Assembly: GCF_020103725.1 (NCBI RefSeq)
Contig: NZ_JAHXBG010000037.1
Coordinates: forward strand, 1 to 64,000
Source: Hyalangium gracile
GTDB taxonomy: Bacteria; Myxococcota; Myxococcia; Myxococcales; Myxococcaceae
Length of the DNA stretch: 64,000 bases
Direction: 5' to 3'
Positions 1 to 7,924 of the stretch are shown here, piece by piece; within the stretch, counting starts at the first letter, position 1; each line of letters begins with the position of its first letter. Below the pieces are notes generated by a model. That model did no database searches. It was not told the origin of the DNA and saw nothing but the letters and a program-made list of their open reading frames with translations. Made by a program: the position numbers and the translations under genes.

Positions 1-543
1 TACCGGGCGGCCACGCACAACAAGGGCGTGATGAACGGCATCGACTCGGTGGCGATCGCCACGGGGCAGGACTGGCGTGCCATCGAGGCGGGAGCGCACG
101 CCTTCGCGTGCCGCAAGGGCCGGTACCGGCCGCTATCCACCTGGAGCCTGGAGGAGGGGCACCTGGTGGGGCGCATCGAGCTGCCCATGGCGCTGGGCAC
201 GGTGGGCGGGCCCATCAAGGTGCACCCCGGCGTGCAGGTGGCGCTGAAGCTGATGCGGGTGAGCTCGGCGCGCGAGCTGTCGATGGTGATCGCCGCGGTG
301 GGGCTGGCGCAGAACTTCGCGGCGCTGCGAGCGCTGGGCAGCGTGGGCATCCAGAAGGGCCACATGGCGCTGCACGCGCGGTGCGTGGCTGTGACGGCGG
401 GGGCTCGGGGAGAGCTGGTGGAGCGCATCGCCAACGAGCTGGTGAAGGTGGGCCACGTGAAGGTGGAGAAGGCTCGAGAGATCATCGCCGCGCTGGCCGC
501 GGAGGAGGGCGCACAGGCTCCGGCGGCGGCCAACCAGGCATAG
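1..543 (+). CDS. mvaA: Hydroxymethylglutaryl-CoA reductase, C-terminal part (5' end outside window)
   Basis: HMG-CoA reductase interconverts HMG-CoA and mevalonate. Reading frame 1 is open from the first base, so the gene begins upstream of the window; 180 residues are visible. The stretch THNKGVMNGID followed by IATGQDW holds the lysine, asparagine and aspartate typical of the active site, and GIQKGHMALHAR holds the catalytic histidine region. The sequence ends shortly after this helix with an Ala-rich tail and no membrane segment, as in soluble bacterial (class II) enzymes. It could act in isoprenoid precursor supply or in mevalonate use; the direction cannot be told from the fragment. The next gene is convergent, 36 bp away. 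Family identification is secure; the class II assignment is an inference. Confidence 0.93.
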   Translation, partial: YRAATHNKGVMNGIDSVAIATGQDWRAIEAGAHAFACRKGRYRPLSTWSLEEGHLVGRIELPMALGTVGGPIKVHPGVQVALKLMRVSSARELSMVIAAVGLAQNFAALRALGSVGIQKGHMALHARCVAVTAGARGELVERIANELVKVGHVKVEKAREIIAALAAEEGAQAPAAANQA

Positions 544-579
544 CCGCAGGCCACTACACGGGCCTGAGACTGCCCCAGT

Positions 580-1152
580 TCAAGGTGCGCTCCCCTGCGC
601 CCTCCGTGCCACAGGGTAGATGGCACGGAGGTTGAGCCTGTAGTGATAGACGGCGAGGTGATACTCGCCGGCAATCAGGATGAACGCATGGCCTGGGAGC
701 TCAGGCTGGCTGTCGAGCCACGCTTCCGCATCCGTTTGAGAGCTGAAAGCAGCCACCGGAGCGGGAAGCCCCTCACGTGTCATGTCCTCGAGGTAGTGCT
801 CGAGAGCGCCTGAATTGGGAAGGAGTTTGCGGACCCCCGTCTCGCGGACATAGATGACGCGGTGATACTCGTTGCCGACCAACACCTGAGCTCCCAAGGG
901 GGGCCTGGGATGCGTCTTCAGCCATGCGTCCGCCTCATCCAATGTCTTGAAGGCGGCAATCACCAGGGGCGGTGCATTGGCATCGAGGCTCTTTCGATAG
1001 TCCTCGAAGTCATAGGACTGGCCGCTGGCGGCGATGAACCTGATCGCATCAATGGCGACCAGGAGCTTCTCCTTCTTCTCTGGAGAGACCTCGTCTTCCC
1101 GCAGCTGCCCGAGCAACCCCTCTACGTCGAGGCAGAGGTTCACGATGCTCAT
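580..1152 (-). CDS. Two-repeat soluble protein paired with a lipoprotein; function unknown
   Basis: A 190-residue cytosolic-looking protein without signal peptide. It contains two similar segments of about 60 residues, each starting with a phrase like AAFKTLDEADAWLKTHP (second copy AAFSSQTDAEAWLDSQP) and continuing into a short beta-rich part with YHRVIY/YHLAVY. The start at 1152 is preferred because its ATG overlaps the stop of the upstream lipoprotein gene by four bases, indicating translational coupling; a longer open frame upstream lies antisense-like inside that gene's other frame. From memory, similar pairs recur as paralogues in Cystobacterineae genomes, some carrying the uninformative name 'head protein'. 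A protective partner of the lipoprotein is possible but not shown by sequence. Confidence 0.75.
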   Translation of the reverse strand: MSIVNLCLDVEGLLGQLREDEVSPEKKEKLLVAIDAIRFIAASGQSYDFEDYRKSLDANAPPLVIAAFKTLDEADAWLKTHPRPPLGAQVLVGNEYHRVIYVRETGVRKLLPNSGALEHYLEDMTREGLPAPVAAFSSQTDAEAWLDSQPELPGHAFILIAGEYHLAVYHYRLNLRAIYPVARRAQGSAP

Positions 1153-1790
1153 TGCGACACCACGATGGTGCAGGGGGGAAGAGCCACCCCGGATGAGGCC
1201 AGGATCACGGCTGGCGCAAGGACGACGAGCCCGGCTCCAGCCGAGACCACGACAAAAGCGACACCTGCGATGACGACTACACTGCCCACCAGCAGCGACT
1301 TGCGGTGACGCTTCAACCAATCCACCGCGGCGTCAATCGCCGTGAACTCTCGCGGTCGCAACTCTTGTAGCTCCAAACAGTCGAGATAGGGCTGCATGCA
1401 GCGACGGTTACAGTACTCTTCCTTTCCTCCCTTGCCGCGCCCGCCGGACGTCATATGGCCGAACCCTCGAGGAAGGGGACGGCTCATACACTCCCGCATG
1501 CACTCTCGGAGTTCCTCGTCGCAATCTCGCTGATGGCTCATGGCGAGCACGATGGTCCCCGTGGATGGCGACAAGCAGCCCATGGCTGGGGTGGCTTGCG
1601 AGAGTTCGACATCCTCAGCGCGCTGCCACGTGTGGTCCACACGGCCATCGGGCATCTCGCGGATGAGCAGCACGAAGCCAGAGAGCTCTGCGACGTCAGG
1701 AGGCGCGATGTAGCGCGTAGGGCTGCAGGAAGCGAGCAGGACGCCAAGCACCGAGGCGACGAGCCCCTCCGAGGACAGGTGAAGCCGCAT
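1149..1790 (-). CDS. Lipoprotein with C-terminal hydrophobic segment; possible polymorphic-toxin-like (SitA-like) family
   Basis: A 213-residue lipoprotein: an N-terminal hydrophobic stretch ends in the lipobox LASC with Cys22. The middle part is cysteine-rich (CDEELRECMRECM and YCNRRCMQPYLDC), suggesting disulfides. A basic segment WLKRHRK precedes a long small-residue hydrophobic stretch at about residues 165-200 that could insert into a membrane. It is the first gene of a two-gene unit with the downstream 190-residue protein (ATGA overlap). The overall plan, a lipoprotein with a hydrophobic or variable C-terminus and a coupled downstream gene, resembles the kin-discrimination SitA/SitI pairs of myxobacteria, but I see no recognisable toxin fold. 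That link is inference only. Confidence 0.75.
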   Translation of the reverse strand: MRLHLSSEGLVASVLGVLLASCSPTRYIAPPDVAELSGFVLLIREMPDGRVDHTWQRAEDVELSQATPAMGCLSPSTGTIVLAMSHQRDCDEELRECMRECMSRPLPRGFGHMTSGGRGKGGKEEYCNRRCMQPYLDCLELQELRPREFTAIDAAVDWLKRHRKSLLVGSVVVIAGVAFVVVSAGAGLVVLAPAVILASSGVALPPCTIVVSQ

Positions 1791-1943
1791 GCTCGGCCTT
1801 CTACTACGAAACCTGCCCTGCGCTTGCCTGATGGGGAAGGGCGCGGAGCCGGCGTGCGGGCCTCTGTCTTCGTGCGCGCGGGCTCATGGAACCGGGCAGG
1901 CGCCCCTATCGCCCGTGCGGGCAGGGGGCGAGCCTTGAGCGCT

Positions 1944-3047
1944 TCAGCTCGCCGGGTCCACCGCACCCGGCGCGGGCGGCTCCAGCTCACGGGCGGCGCC
2001 GACCGAGCGCCACCACGGCTCCACGGTCTCCACGCGAGACGGCACCACCGGCGCTCCGAGCCTGGGCATCACCAGGGGCACCCGCTGCTCCCGTCCGAGC
2101 CGGAGGAGCACCTCGGCCGGCTCGTCCCACGCGTGGATGGCGAGGTTGAAGGTGCCCCAGTGCACTGGCAGGAGCGCCCCGCCGCCGAGCAACTCCAGCG
2201 CCTTGAGCGCGTTCTCCGGCCCCAGGTGGATGTCGCCCCACGCCGGGTGGTACGCGCCGACTTCCAGCATGACGAGATCGAAGGGCCCGAGCCTCTGACG
2301 GATGGCGGCGTACTCCGGCGTCAGGCCCGTGTCGCCGCTGAAGAAGACCTTGTGCCTCGGGGTCTCGATGACGAACGAGGACCAGAGCGTGCGGTTGCGA
2401 TCTCCGAGTCCCCGGCCGGAGAAGTGCTGAGAGGGCGCGGCGGTGATGCGCAGCTCTCCGCGGGGGAGCATGGCGGACTCCCACCAGTCCAGCTCGGTGA
2501 TGCGCTCGGCAGGCACGCCCCACGCCTCCAGGTGCGCGCCCACGCCGAGCGACGTGTAGAAGGGCACGCTCGTGCGCGCCAGCTGCAGGATGGTGGGGTG
2601 GTCGAGGTGATCGTAGTGGTCGTGCGAGACGATGACGGCGTCCAGCGGAGGCAGCTGCGCAATCGTCACCGGCACGGGATGGAACCGCTTGGGCCCCGCG
2701 AAGGCCCAGGGAGAGGCGCGCTCGCCCCACACGGGGTCCGTGAGCACGCGCAGCCCGTCTATCTCGAGCAGCACCGTGGAGTGGCCGAGCCACGTGGCGC
2801 GCAGCCCCGTGTCCAGCGGACGGGCCCACGTCTCCAGCGGGCTCTCATACGGCAGGGGGGCAGGGGGCGTCCGACGCTGACCGCCCAGGAAGAACTCGCT
2901 CATCGTCGAGAACGTGGTGCCGGGCTTGAAGCCGGGCGTCACCGTCGCGGTGTTGTGGAAGACGCCCTCCCGGAAAAGGGACGAGGCGCGCACGCGCTCG
3001 AGACGGAGGCCTTGAGCCTTTCCACCGAAGACGGAACCCTTGGGCAT
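1944..3047 (-). CDS. Metallo-beta-lactamase-fold hydrolase, NAPE-PLD/UlaG-like
   Basis: A 367-residue hydrolase with the metal-binding motif HDHYDHLDH at residues 142-150 (HxHxDH), preceded by GHSTVLLEIDG near 88-98, which is characteristic of the N-acyl-phosphatidylethanolamine phospholipase D-like branch. Further metal ligands are likely in FFSGDTG and in LPVHWGTFNL. Members of this branch hydrolyse phosphodiesters or lactones; the substrate here cannot be read from sequence. No clear export signal is seen. The N-terminal 50 residues look like the extension common to outer-membrane-associated bacterial homologues. It is transcribed alone; its 3' end faces the start of the lipoprotein gene across 153 bp. 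Confidence 0.88.
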   Translation of the reverse strand: MPKGSVFGGKAQGLRLERVRASSLFREGVFHNTATVTPGFKPGTTFSTMSEFFLGGQRRTPPAPLPYESPLETWARPLDTGLRATWLGHSTVLLEIDGLRVLTDPVWGERASPWAFAGPKRFHPVPVTIAQLPPLDAVIVSHDHYDHLDHPTILQLARTSVPFYTSLGVGAHLEAWGVPAERITELDWWESAMLPRGELRITAAPSQHFSGRGLGDRNRTLWSSFVIETPRHKVFFSGDTGLTPEYAAIRQRLGPFDLVMLEVGAYHPAWGDIHLGPENALKALELLGGGALLPVHWGTFNLAIHAWDEPAEVLLRLGREQRVPLVMPRLGAPVVPSRVETVEPWWRSVGAARELEPPAPGAVDPAS

Positions 3048-3197
3048 GCCGACCGGTTTAACGCCCCAAGGCCCCGCGCGCCACCAGGCCGTTTCCAGGC
3101 CGCTGAGATGGAGTCGGCACCTGGCGCGCTACGGGGCGGCGTGGCAGGCACGGAACCGAGCATCCAGAGTGAGAGGGCGGTGGGGCCACGGTATGCA

Positions 3198-4094
3198 CTA
3201 CACGGACTCTGGGACTGCCCCAGCCGTGAGGTGCTCTGCCTCCCGAAGAATCACCTCGCGCATGCTCGTCGGCGCACGCCCGAGCAACTTCTGCAGCGTC
3301 GGATCGACGGCCGTGAACTCGCCATTGCGGCTCGCGCGGTAGAGGCCGAGCGAGATGGCGATCCTGGGGGCGGGCATGCCGAGCGCAGTGAGCTTCGCGC
3401 GCAGCTCGTCCTCCGACACGGTGCTTCGGCGGATGGGCCGCCCGAGGAGGCTCGACGCGATGTCGCACAGCGCTCCGAAGTCGAGCGCCTGCGCGGCCGT
3501 GAGCGGCGGCGTCGGGCCGTCGAACTGACCCTCGTTCGCCAGAATCACCGCGGCTGCCTCCGCGAGGTCGGCGTGCGTGGTCCAGGAGACCTTTCCGTCC
3601 GGGGGCGCCTCGAAGACTCCCATCCGCAGGGCCTGTCCCAGCAGGAACATCGCACTGGCGGCGTAGAAGCCGTTGCGAAGCGCGGTCCACGCCAGACCGG
3701 ACTCGCCCAGCATCTGCTCCGTCGCCGCATGGTCGAGCATCGGGGGAAACGCCGATGAACGGCTCGCGGCCATGTGGCTCGTGTAGACGATGCGGCGCGC
3801 TCCAGCAGCCCGAGCTGCGTCGATGGCGGCGCGATGCTGGGCCAGGGGATCGCCGCCAGTCGCAGCCGCATTCGACGAGACGATCAGGACCTGGGACGCG
3901 CCCTCGAAGGCATGCGCCAGACTCTTCGAATCCGTGAAGTCGCCTTGGCGCACTCGGACGCCGCGTGCCGCCAACTCCCGAGCCTTCTGCACGTCTCGGA
4001 CACTGACGGCGACCCGGTCCACCGGGACGCGGGTGACGAGTTTCTCCACGATGAGACGGCCCAGCTGCCCTGTGGCTCCGGTCACGACGATCAT
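3198..4094 (-). CDS. NmrA/QorB-like NAD(P)-binding SDR family oxidoreductase
   Basis: A 298-residue atypical short-chain dehydrogenase. The N-terminus carries the dinucleotide-binding motif GATGQLG at residues 6-12, followed by a complete Rossmann-like domain (RVRQGDFTD, VLIVSSNA, IVYTSHMAA). The YxxxK catalytic pair of classical SDRs is not evident, which fits the NmrA/quinone-reductase-2-like group that acts as redox sensors or quinone reductases. It is divergently transcribed from a TetR gene with a 122-bp shared intergenic region holding two inverted repeats, so the TetR protein very probably controls this gene. Confidence 0.86.
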   Translation of the reverse strand: MIVVTGATGQLGRLIVEKLVTRVPVDRVAVSVRDVQKARELAARGVRVRQGDFTDSKSLAHAFEGASQVLIVSSNAAATGGDPLAQHRAAIDAARAAGARRIVYTSHMAASRSSAFPPMLDHAATEQMLGESGLAWTALRNGFYAASAMFLLGQALRMGVFEAPPDGKVSWTTHADLAEAAAVILANEGQFDGPTPPLTAAQALDFGALCDIASSLLGRPIRRSTVSEDELRAKLTALGMPAPRIAISLGLYRASRNGEFTAVDPTLQKLLGRAPTSMREVILREAEHLTAGAVPESV

Positions 4095-4114
4095 TGAACG
4101 CCCTCCCGATAACG

Positions 4115-4138
4115 GTGGAAACGAAATTCTGTTACCAC
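4115..4138. promoter_or_regulatory. Candidate TetR operator, 8-8-8 inverted repeat
   Basis: Arms GTGGAAAC and GTTACCAC match at 7 of 8 positions when one is reverse-complemented, separated by GAAATTCT. The site lies 21-44 bp upstream of the reductase start and inside the divergent promoter region shared with the TetR gene. This location and size fit an autoregulatory TetR operator. This is an inference from symmetry and position. Confidence 0.5.
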
Positions 4139-4155
4139 TGATAGCAGAAGGCCAT

Positions 4156-4180
4156 TAACGCCGCTACCAATTCGCCGTTA
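4156..4180. promoter_or_regulatory. Second inverted repeat in the divergent TetR/reductase promoter region
   Basis: TAACG and CGTTA half-sites are separated by 15 bp. The site lies 37 bp upstream of the TetR start. It is weaker than the 4115-4138 repeat and could be a second operator or overlap a promoter. Confidence 0.3.
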
Positions 4181-4216
4181 GCGCCGATTCGGTGGTCGCG
4201 TGCTACCTTCGGCTCC

Positions 4217-4939
4217 ATGGACGACCGCAAGAAGTCCGCCGCGGAAGACGCCGAGGGCCCGGATGTGCGCGCGCGCATCATCGCGGCCGCCGCGGAGCTC
4301 ATCTCCGCCGGAGGGCCCGATGCCGCGACCACGCGGGCGGTGGCCGCCGCCGCCGGAGTGCAGGCGCCGACCATCTACCGGCTCTTCGGCGACAAGCGAG
4401 GCCTCCTCACGGCCGTCATCGAGCACGTGATGAAGAGCTACGTGTCGAAGAAGGCCGCGCGCAAGCCGCACCCCGATCCGCTTCAGGACTTGCGTGATGG
4501 CTGGGACACCCACGTCGCGTTCGGCCTGAGCCATCCAGGGCTGTTCGCGATCATGAGCAGCGAGCTGCATCCAGCCTCGCAGGCGCCTGCTGTCGGCGAC
4601 GGGGAGGATGTTCTGCGGCGGCGCATCCGGAAGATTGCGCTCGCGGGCCGGCTGCGGGTCAGTGAAGAGCGGGCGCTCGGCCTCGTGAGGGCGATGGGCA
4701 CCGGGGCGGTGCTCACGCTCCTACGCCAGCCCGAAGGGGAGCGCGACCTCGGACTCGCCGATGCCGCGCGCGAGGCGGTCATGGCGGCGATCACGAGCGA
4801 GGCGGCGACACCGGCGAACACGGATGTCCGCGCACTGGCTGCGGCGCTGCGTGCCTCCATGGACCGGATCAATGTCCTCACCCCAGGAGAGAGCATGCTG
4901 TTGAGCGAACTGCTCCAGCGCATCGCGGACGTCGAGTGA
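4217..4939 (+). CDS. TetR/AcrR family transcriptional regulator
   Basis: A 240-residue repressor-type protein. Residues about 10-60 form the TetR helix-turn-helix: ARIIAAAAELISAGG, then the recognition part TRAVAAAAGVQAPTIYRLFGDKRGLL. The remaining 180 residues are alpha-helical and should form the ligand-binding and dimerisation domain. It is divergent from the NmrA-like reductase gene; the intergenic inverted repeats are plausible operators, so the likely regulon is itself plus the reductase. The ligand is unknown. The ATG at 4217 has no strong ribosome-binding site but is the only start giving an intact HTH. Confidence 0.93.
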   Translation: MDDRKKSAAEDAEGPDVRARIIAAAAELISAGGPDAATTRAVAAAAGVQAPTIYRLFGDKRGLLTAVIEHVMKSYVSKKAARKPHPDPLQDLRDGWDTHVAFGLSHPGLFAIMSSELHPASQAPAVGDGEDVLRRRIRKIALAGRLRVSEERALGLVRAMGTGAVLTLLRQPEGERDLGLADAAREAVMAAITSEAATPANTDVRALAAALRASMDRINVLTPGESMLLSELLQRIADVE

Positions 4940-5292
4940 GCTCGCGCTAGCCCCGGGCTTGCGCCGCAGGGGGTAGAGCTGGAAGCACCTCACGTGACGC
5001 GGGAGCGCCTGGACCTCCCGTACCTGCCCGCAGCGAGTGAAGTTCACCCGCACGGGCGCGGACCCGTTACACGACGCGTAGTCCTTGCCCGGGAATGCGT
5101 AGTCCGGGCTTCGGTTTCGTGGAGTCCACCCGACGATAGGGGAGGTGAGTGCGCCGGCTCGCCTTTTCAGTGGTACGCCCCCAGATCTTCCCGGCATGCA
5201 GGCGCCGCCGGCCCTTCGCGGGAAGATTTTCAAAGCCCTTCGTTCCGCTCTCCGCAGGACCCAGCGTTCCACTCATCCCAGGAGAGCACACC
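4940..5292. other. Intergenic region, 353 bp, no gene seen
   Basis: Between the TetR gene and the next lipoprotein gene. No frame shows convincing codon bias. A 7-base direct repeat GTAGTCC occurs twice near 5080-5110, but I cannot assign it a role. The last 20 bases carry AGGAGA, the ribosome-binding site for the GTG at 5293. Confidence 0.5.
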
Positions 5293-6753
5293 GTGACCAG
5301 AAAATTCCTGTTGTTGGGCATTGCCGCACCGCTTTGCATGACAGCCGCCGTGGGCTGTGCGCCCGAACCCGGGCAGGAGGAGCGCCCGGGCCCGATGGAA
5401 ACGGCCCGCCAGTCGCTGGTCCTGACGGGACAGAAGTTCGTGGTCAATTCCGTCATGAATGGCGACGATGAGCGCTGCCGCGTGCCTTCGAGCCTGCTGG
5501 GGGCGGGAAACTTCCAGGCCAACCAGCAGCTTCTGATCCGGCGTGGCACCACGCTGCGCGGACTCTGCACCGTCGATGTCGTCGCCAGTACCTCGGGAGA
5601 CTTCGAGATGAGCTCGGCGGGGTTCTTGAACCGCGTCCGGATCTTCGGCGACCCGAGCCTCACCGCGACGGGCAGCACGGTCGAGGTGGCCAATGAGTAT
5701 GCGGCCGGGACCGCCCCGGGTATCGCCGAGCCGGCGACCTCGCTCACGGATGCCAATACCAACTCGGCCGGGAAGGTGAAGGAATACACGGCCCGCGCCA
5801 CGGGCGCACAGGTTGCCTACGCCGTCCCGCACCCTTTCGAGAAATACACCTTCGAGCAAGCCGAGCTCATTCACAACGCCGACCCGGTGCGCAACGCCAT
5901 CTGGGCCCTGGGAATCGACAACAACGTCTCGGGAAGCCTCAGCCGGTATCACATCACCTCCGCGGAGATCAGCGCGGACAGCTTCCCGGGGCTCGGAAGC
6001 TTCGTCAGCAACAAGATCACCAACGCGGTGTCCTTCCACGGAGAGCTGAGCTGCACCACCAGCGAGGTCCGGGTCGGCGGGGCCATCGAGCCAGCCTTCC
6101 GTCAGGGCGTGGCGGAGATCATCCGCGAGGAGCTGAATGACCCCACCCTGCGGGTGCACTGGAAGTCGGGCATCTGCTTCGATGGCACCGCGCCTGCCAA
6201 CTTCGTCAACGCCATGAGCATCGCCGGCCGCGGCTTGCAGCTCGAGCAGGACAGCACGCAGATTCTGGGCAACGCCACGCGTCGGGACCAGGTCGCCGCC
6301 GCCACGAAGTCCGTGTTCGACTGCCTGATCGACGGCGCGGACAACTCGCCCACGAGCACTCCGAGCACCCCCTGGTCCGTCAGCTCCGGCACGGCCAACT
6401 ACGCCACCTCGGGAGTCTGCGAGCGGTACATCGCCGAGATTGAGGTTCCCAACGTGCCAGGGGGCCACACGCTCTCCGCGGGCGCCGCCACGTGTGTCGA
6501 TGAACACACCGCGCACGTCGATTACTACCGCTGGACCGGGGTGGGGTACTGGGTGCGCATCGGCGGCGGCAACATCACCTACGTGGATGATGGCACCACC
6601 TGCAGCGCCCAGCTCTCGACGGAGACCGACTACACCTATCTCCAGCCGACGGGCGTGGGCAGTGGTTCGAGCGGAACCACCCGGCTGCGGGCCGTCGTCC
6701 GGGCCTCGGATGCGAGTGGCGCGGCCGTCCCCGCCTTCTTCTCGGTGCAATAG
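5293..6753 (+). CDS. Large secreted lipoprotein of unknown function
   Basis: A 486-residue protein. The GTG start at 5293 is chosen because AGGAGA lies 8-12 bases upstream and the product then begins with a classic signal ending in the lipobox VGC (MTRKFLLLGIAAPLCM then AAVGC). The mature part is rich in Thr, Ser, Gly and Asn and predicted beta, with paired cysteines (for example ERCRVPS, LRGLCTV, SCTT, ICFDG, SGVCERY, ATCVDE) spread over its length, so disulfides are likely. I recognise no enzymatic motif. It is transcribed alone. Surface or outer-membrane location is inferred from the lipobox. Confidence 0.75.
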   Translation: MTRKFLLLGIAAPLCMTAAVGCAPEPGQEERPGPMETARQSLVLTGQKFVVNSVMNGDDERCRVPSSLLGAGNFQANQQLLIRRGTTLRGLCTVDVVASTSGDFEMSSAGFLNRVRIFGDPSLTATGSTVEVANEYAAGTAPGIAEPATSLTDANTNSAGKVKEYTARATGAQVAYAVPHPFEKYTFEQAELIHNADPVRNAIWALGIDNNVSGSLSRYHITSAEISADSFPGLGSFVSNKITNAVSFHGELSCTTSEVRVGGAIEPAFRQGVAEIIREELNDPTLRVHWKSGICFDGTAPANFVNAMSIAGRGLQLEQDSTQILGNATRRDQVAAATKSVFDCLIDGADNSPTSTPSTPWSVSSGTANYATSGVCERYIAEIEVPNVPGGHTLSAGAATCVDEHTAHVDYYRWTGVGYWVRIGGGNITYVDDGTTCSAQLSTETDYTYLQPTGVGSGSSGTTRLRAVVRASDASGAAVPAFFSVQ

Positions 6754-6914
6754 GAGCACTCCTTCCGATACTCCCGAGGAGCCCGGCAAGAAGCAGTGCG
6801 CTAGTCCACTTCGGCAGCGCCTTGGGGGAAACCAGAGCATTCCGAAAACGGCGTCTCCTCGGTTGCCACCTCGCTTATCCTCGTGAGACTCGCTGTTGTC
6901 CTCGAGGAGCTGCC

Positions 6915-7502
6915 GTGATCAAGCACATTGCCACCATCATCATCGTCGTCGCGTTCGGACTCGCAGCGCCTGCGCCTGCGACACCTGCGCCAGGCACCGG
7001 GAGCGCCCCGGCGCCCACGGCGCAGCTCACGGGCGCGTGGGGCTTCAGCACCGGCGGCGCGATGGGCCCTGGCCAGTTCGCGGCCTGGCTCAGCGACCGC
7101 CGCGAGTACACGTTCGACGGCAAGGGGAACTACACTTTCATGCGGCGCCACAACGTGGATCGCGACCCCGACACGTCGATCATCCGCGAGCGCGGCACGT
7201 ACACGCTCGTTGGCGACGTGCTGACGCTGACACCGGCCAAGAGCGAGCGCGAGATCTGGAGCAAGGTGAAGACCGGCGCCACGGCTGGCGCGTACGACAA
7301 GCTCTTGCGCCGCGAGCAGGTCGCGCTCGAGAAGACCGAGTACCGCGTGTCATTCACGTTGTACCTCGACACGCAGGTCCAGAACCTGATGCTGACGCCG
7401 AGCGCGGCGACGCAGCGCGACGGCAACTTCAACGCGACGACGCAGTACCGGCTGTTCCGGCCCGACGGTAAGTACTACACGGCCATCCCGCCGCCCCCCT
7501 GA
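6915..7502 (+). CDS. Exported small beta-barrel-like protein (lipocalin-like)
   Basis: A 195-residue protein with a signal peptide (VIKHIATIIIVVAFGLAAPAPA) followed by a Pro/Ala-rich linker. The GTG at 6915 follows GAGGAG by five bases, which supports this start. The mature part opens with LTGAWGFS and contains YTFDGKGNYTFMRR, RGTYTLVGDVLTLTP and a long run of beta strands, the layout of bacterial lipocalin-like proteins that bind small hydrophobic ligands. No catalytic residues are recognised. The lipocalin comparison is a pattern judgement and could be wrong. Confidence 0.65.
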   Translation: MIKHIATIIIVVAFGLAAPAPATPAPGTGSAPAPTAQLTGAWGFSTGGAMGPGQFAAWLSDRREYTFDGKGNYTFMRRHNVDRDPDTSIIRERGTYTLVGDVLTLTPAKSEREIWSKVKTGATAGAYDKLLRREQVALEKTEYRVSFTLYLDTQVQNLMLTPSAATQRDGNFNATTQYRLFRPDGKYYTAIPPPP

Positions 7503-7514
7503 GCTGGCCGGCGA

Positions 7515-7736
7515 GTGTGGCCTGACTGCTCGTGGGGAGCCTCGAGAGCGCTCACCGGTGCCTTCCACTGGTGGGACATCGGTGCTTACGGTCACGTCGG
7601 TGCCGACCTCAACAAGCGCATCCAGACCGTGGGCCGGAGCTTCGGCTACACCGGCCCCATCGATGGTGTGCCCGGGCCGAATACCTACACGGCCGAGCAC
7701 AAGATCTGCGGCTACGCGGTGAACCGCGCCTTCTAG
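7515..7736 (+). pseudogene. Remnant of a protein with a C-terminal peptidoglycan-binding domain
   Basis: A 73-codon frame whose second half (LNKRIQTVGRSFGYTGPIDG followed by VPGPNTYTA) looks like the peptidoglycan-binding repeat found at the end of secreted hydrolases and phage endolysins. There is no signal peptide, no catalytic domain upstream and no clear ribosome-binding site, and it starts 12 bp after an unrelated stop. I read it as the tail of a lost gene rather than a functional one, though a small free-standing protein is possible. Confidence 0.4.
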
Positions 7737-7924
7737 CCCGACACCGACCCACGGCTCGCGCGTACTGTCTCAGGACGCGTCGTGCGCGTCCCGGGAGGAG
7801 AAGCCCCAGGTCGATGGCCCTCTCGCCCATGAGCCAGGTCGAAGCGCTCTCGATGGACCTCGTGGCGCGACGTCTGTCCAGCTGGCACCGTGTCGTCGTC
7901 GCATCGCCTCGCTCCGCCTGATGC

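Noticed and set aside
1455-3758. A 767-codon plus-strand frame across the lipoprotein, MBL and reductase genes
   Set aside because: It has no domain signal and runs antisense to three genes with clear motifs.
5080-5115. Short direct repeat GTAGTCC before the large lipoprotein gene
   Set aside because: Only two copies of seven bases in GC-rich DNA, too weak to call.
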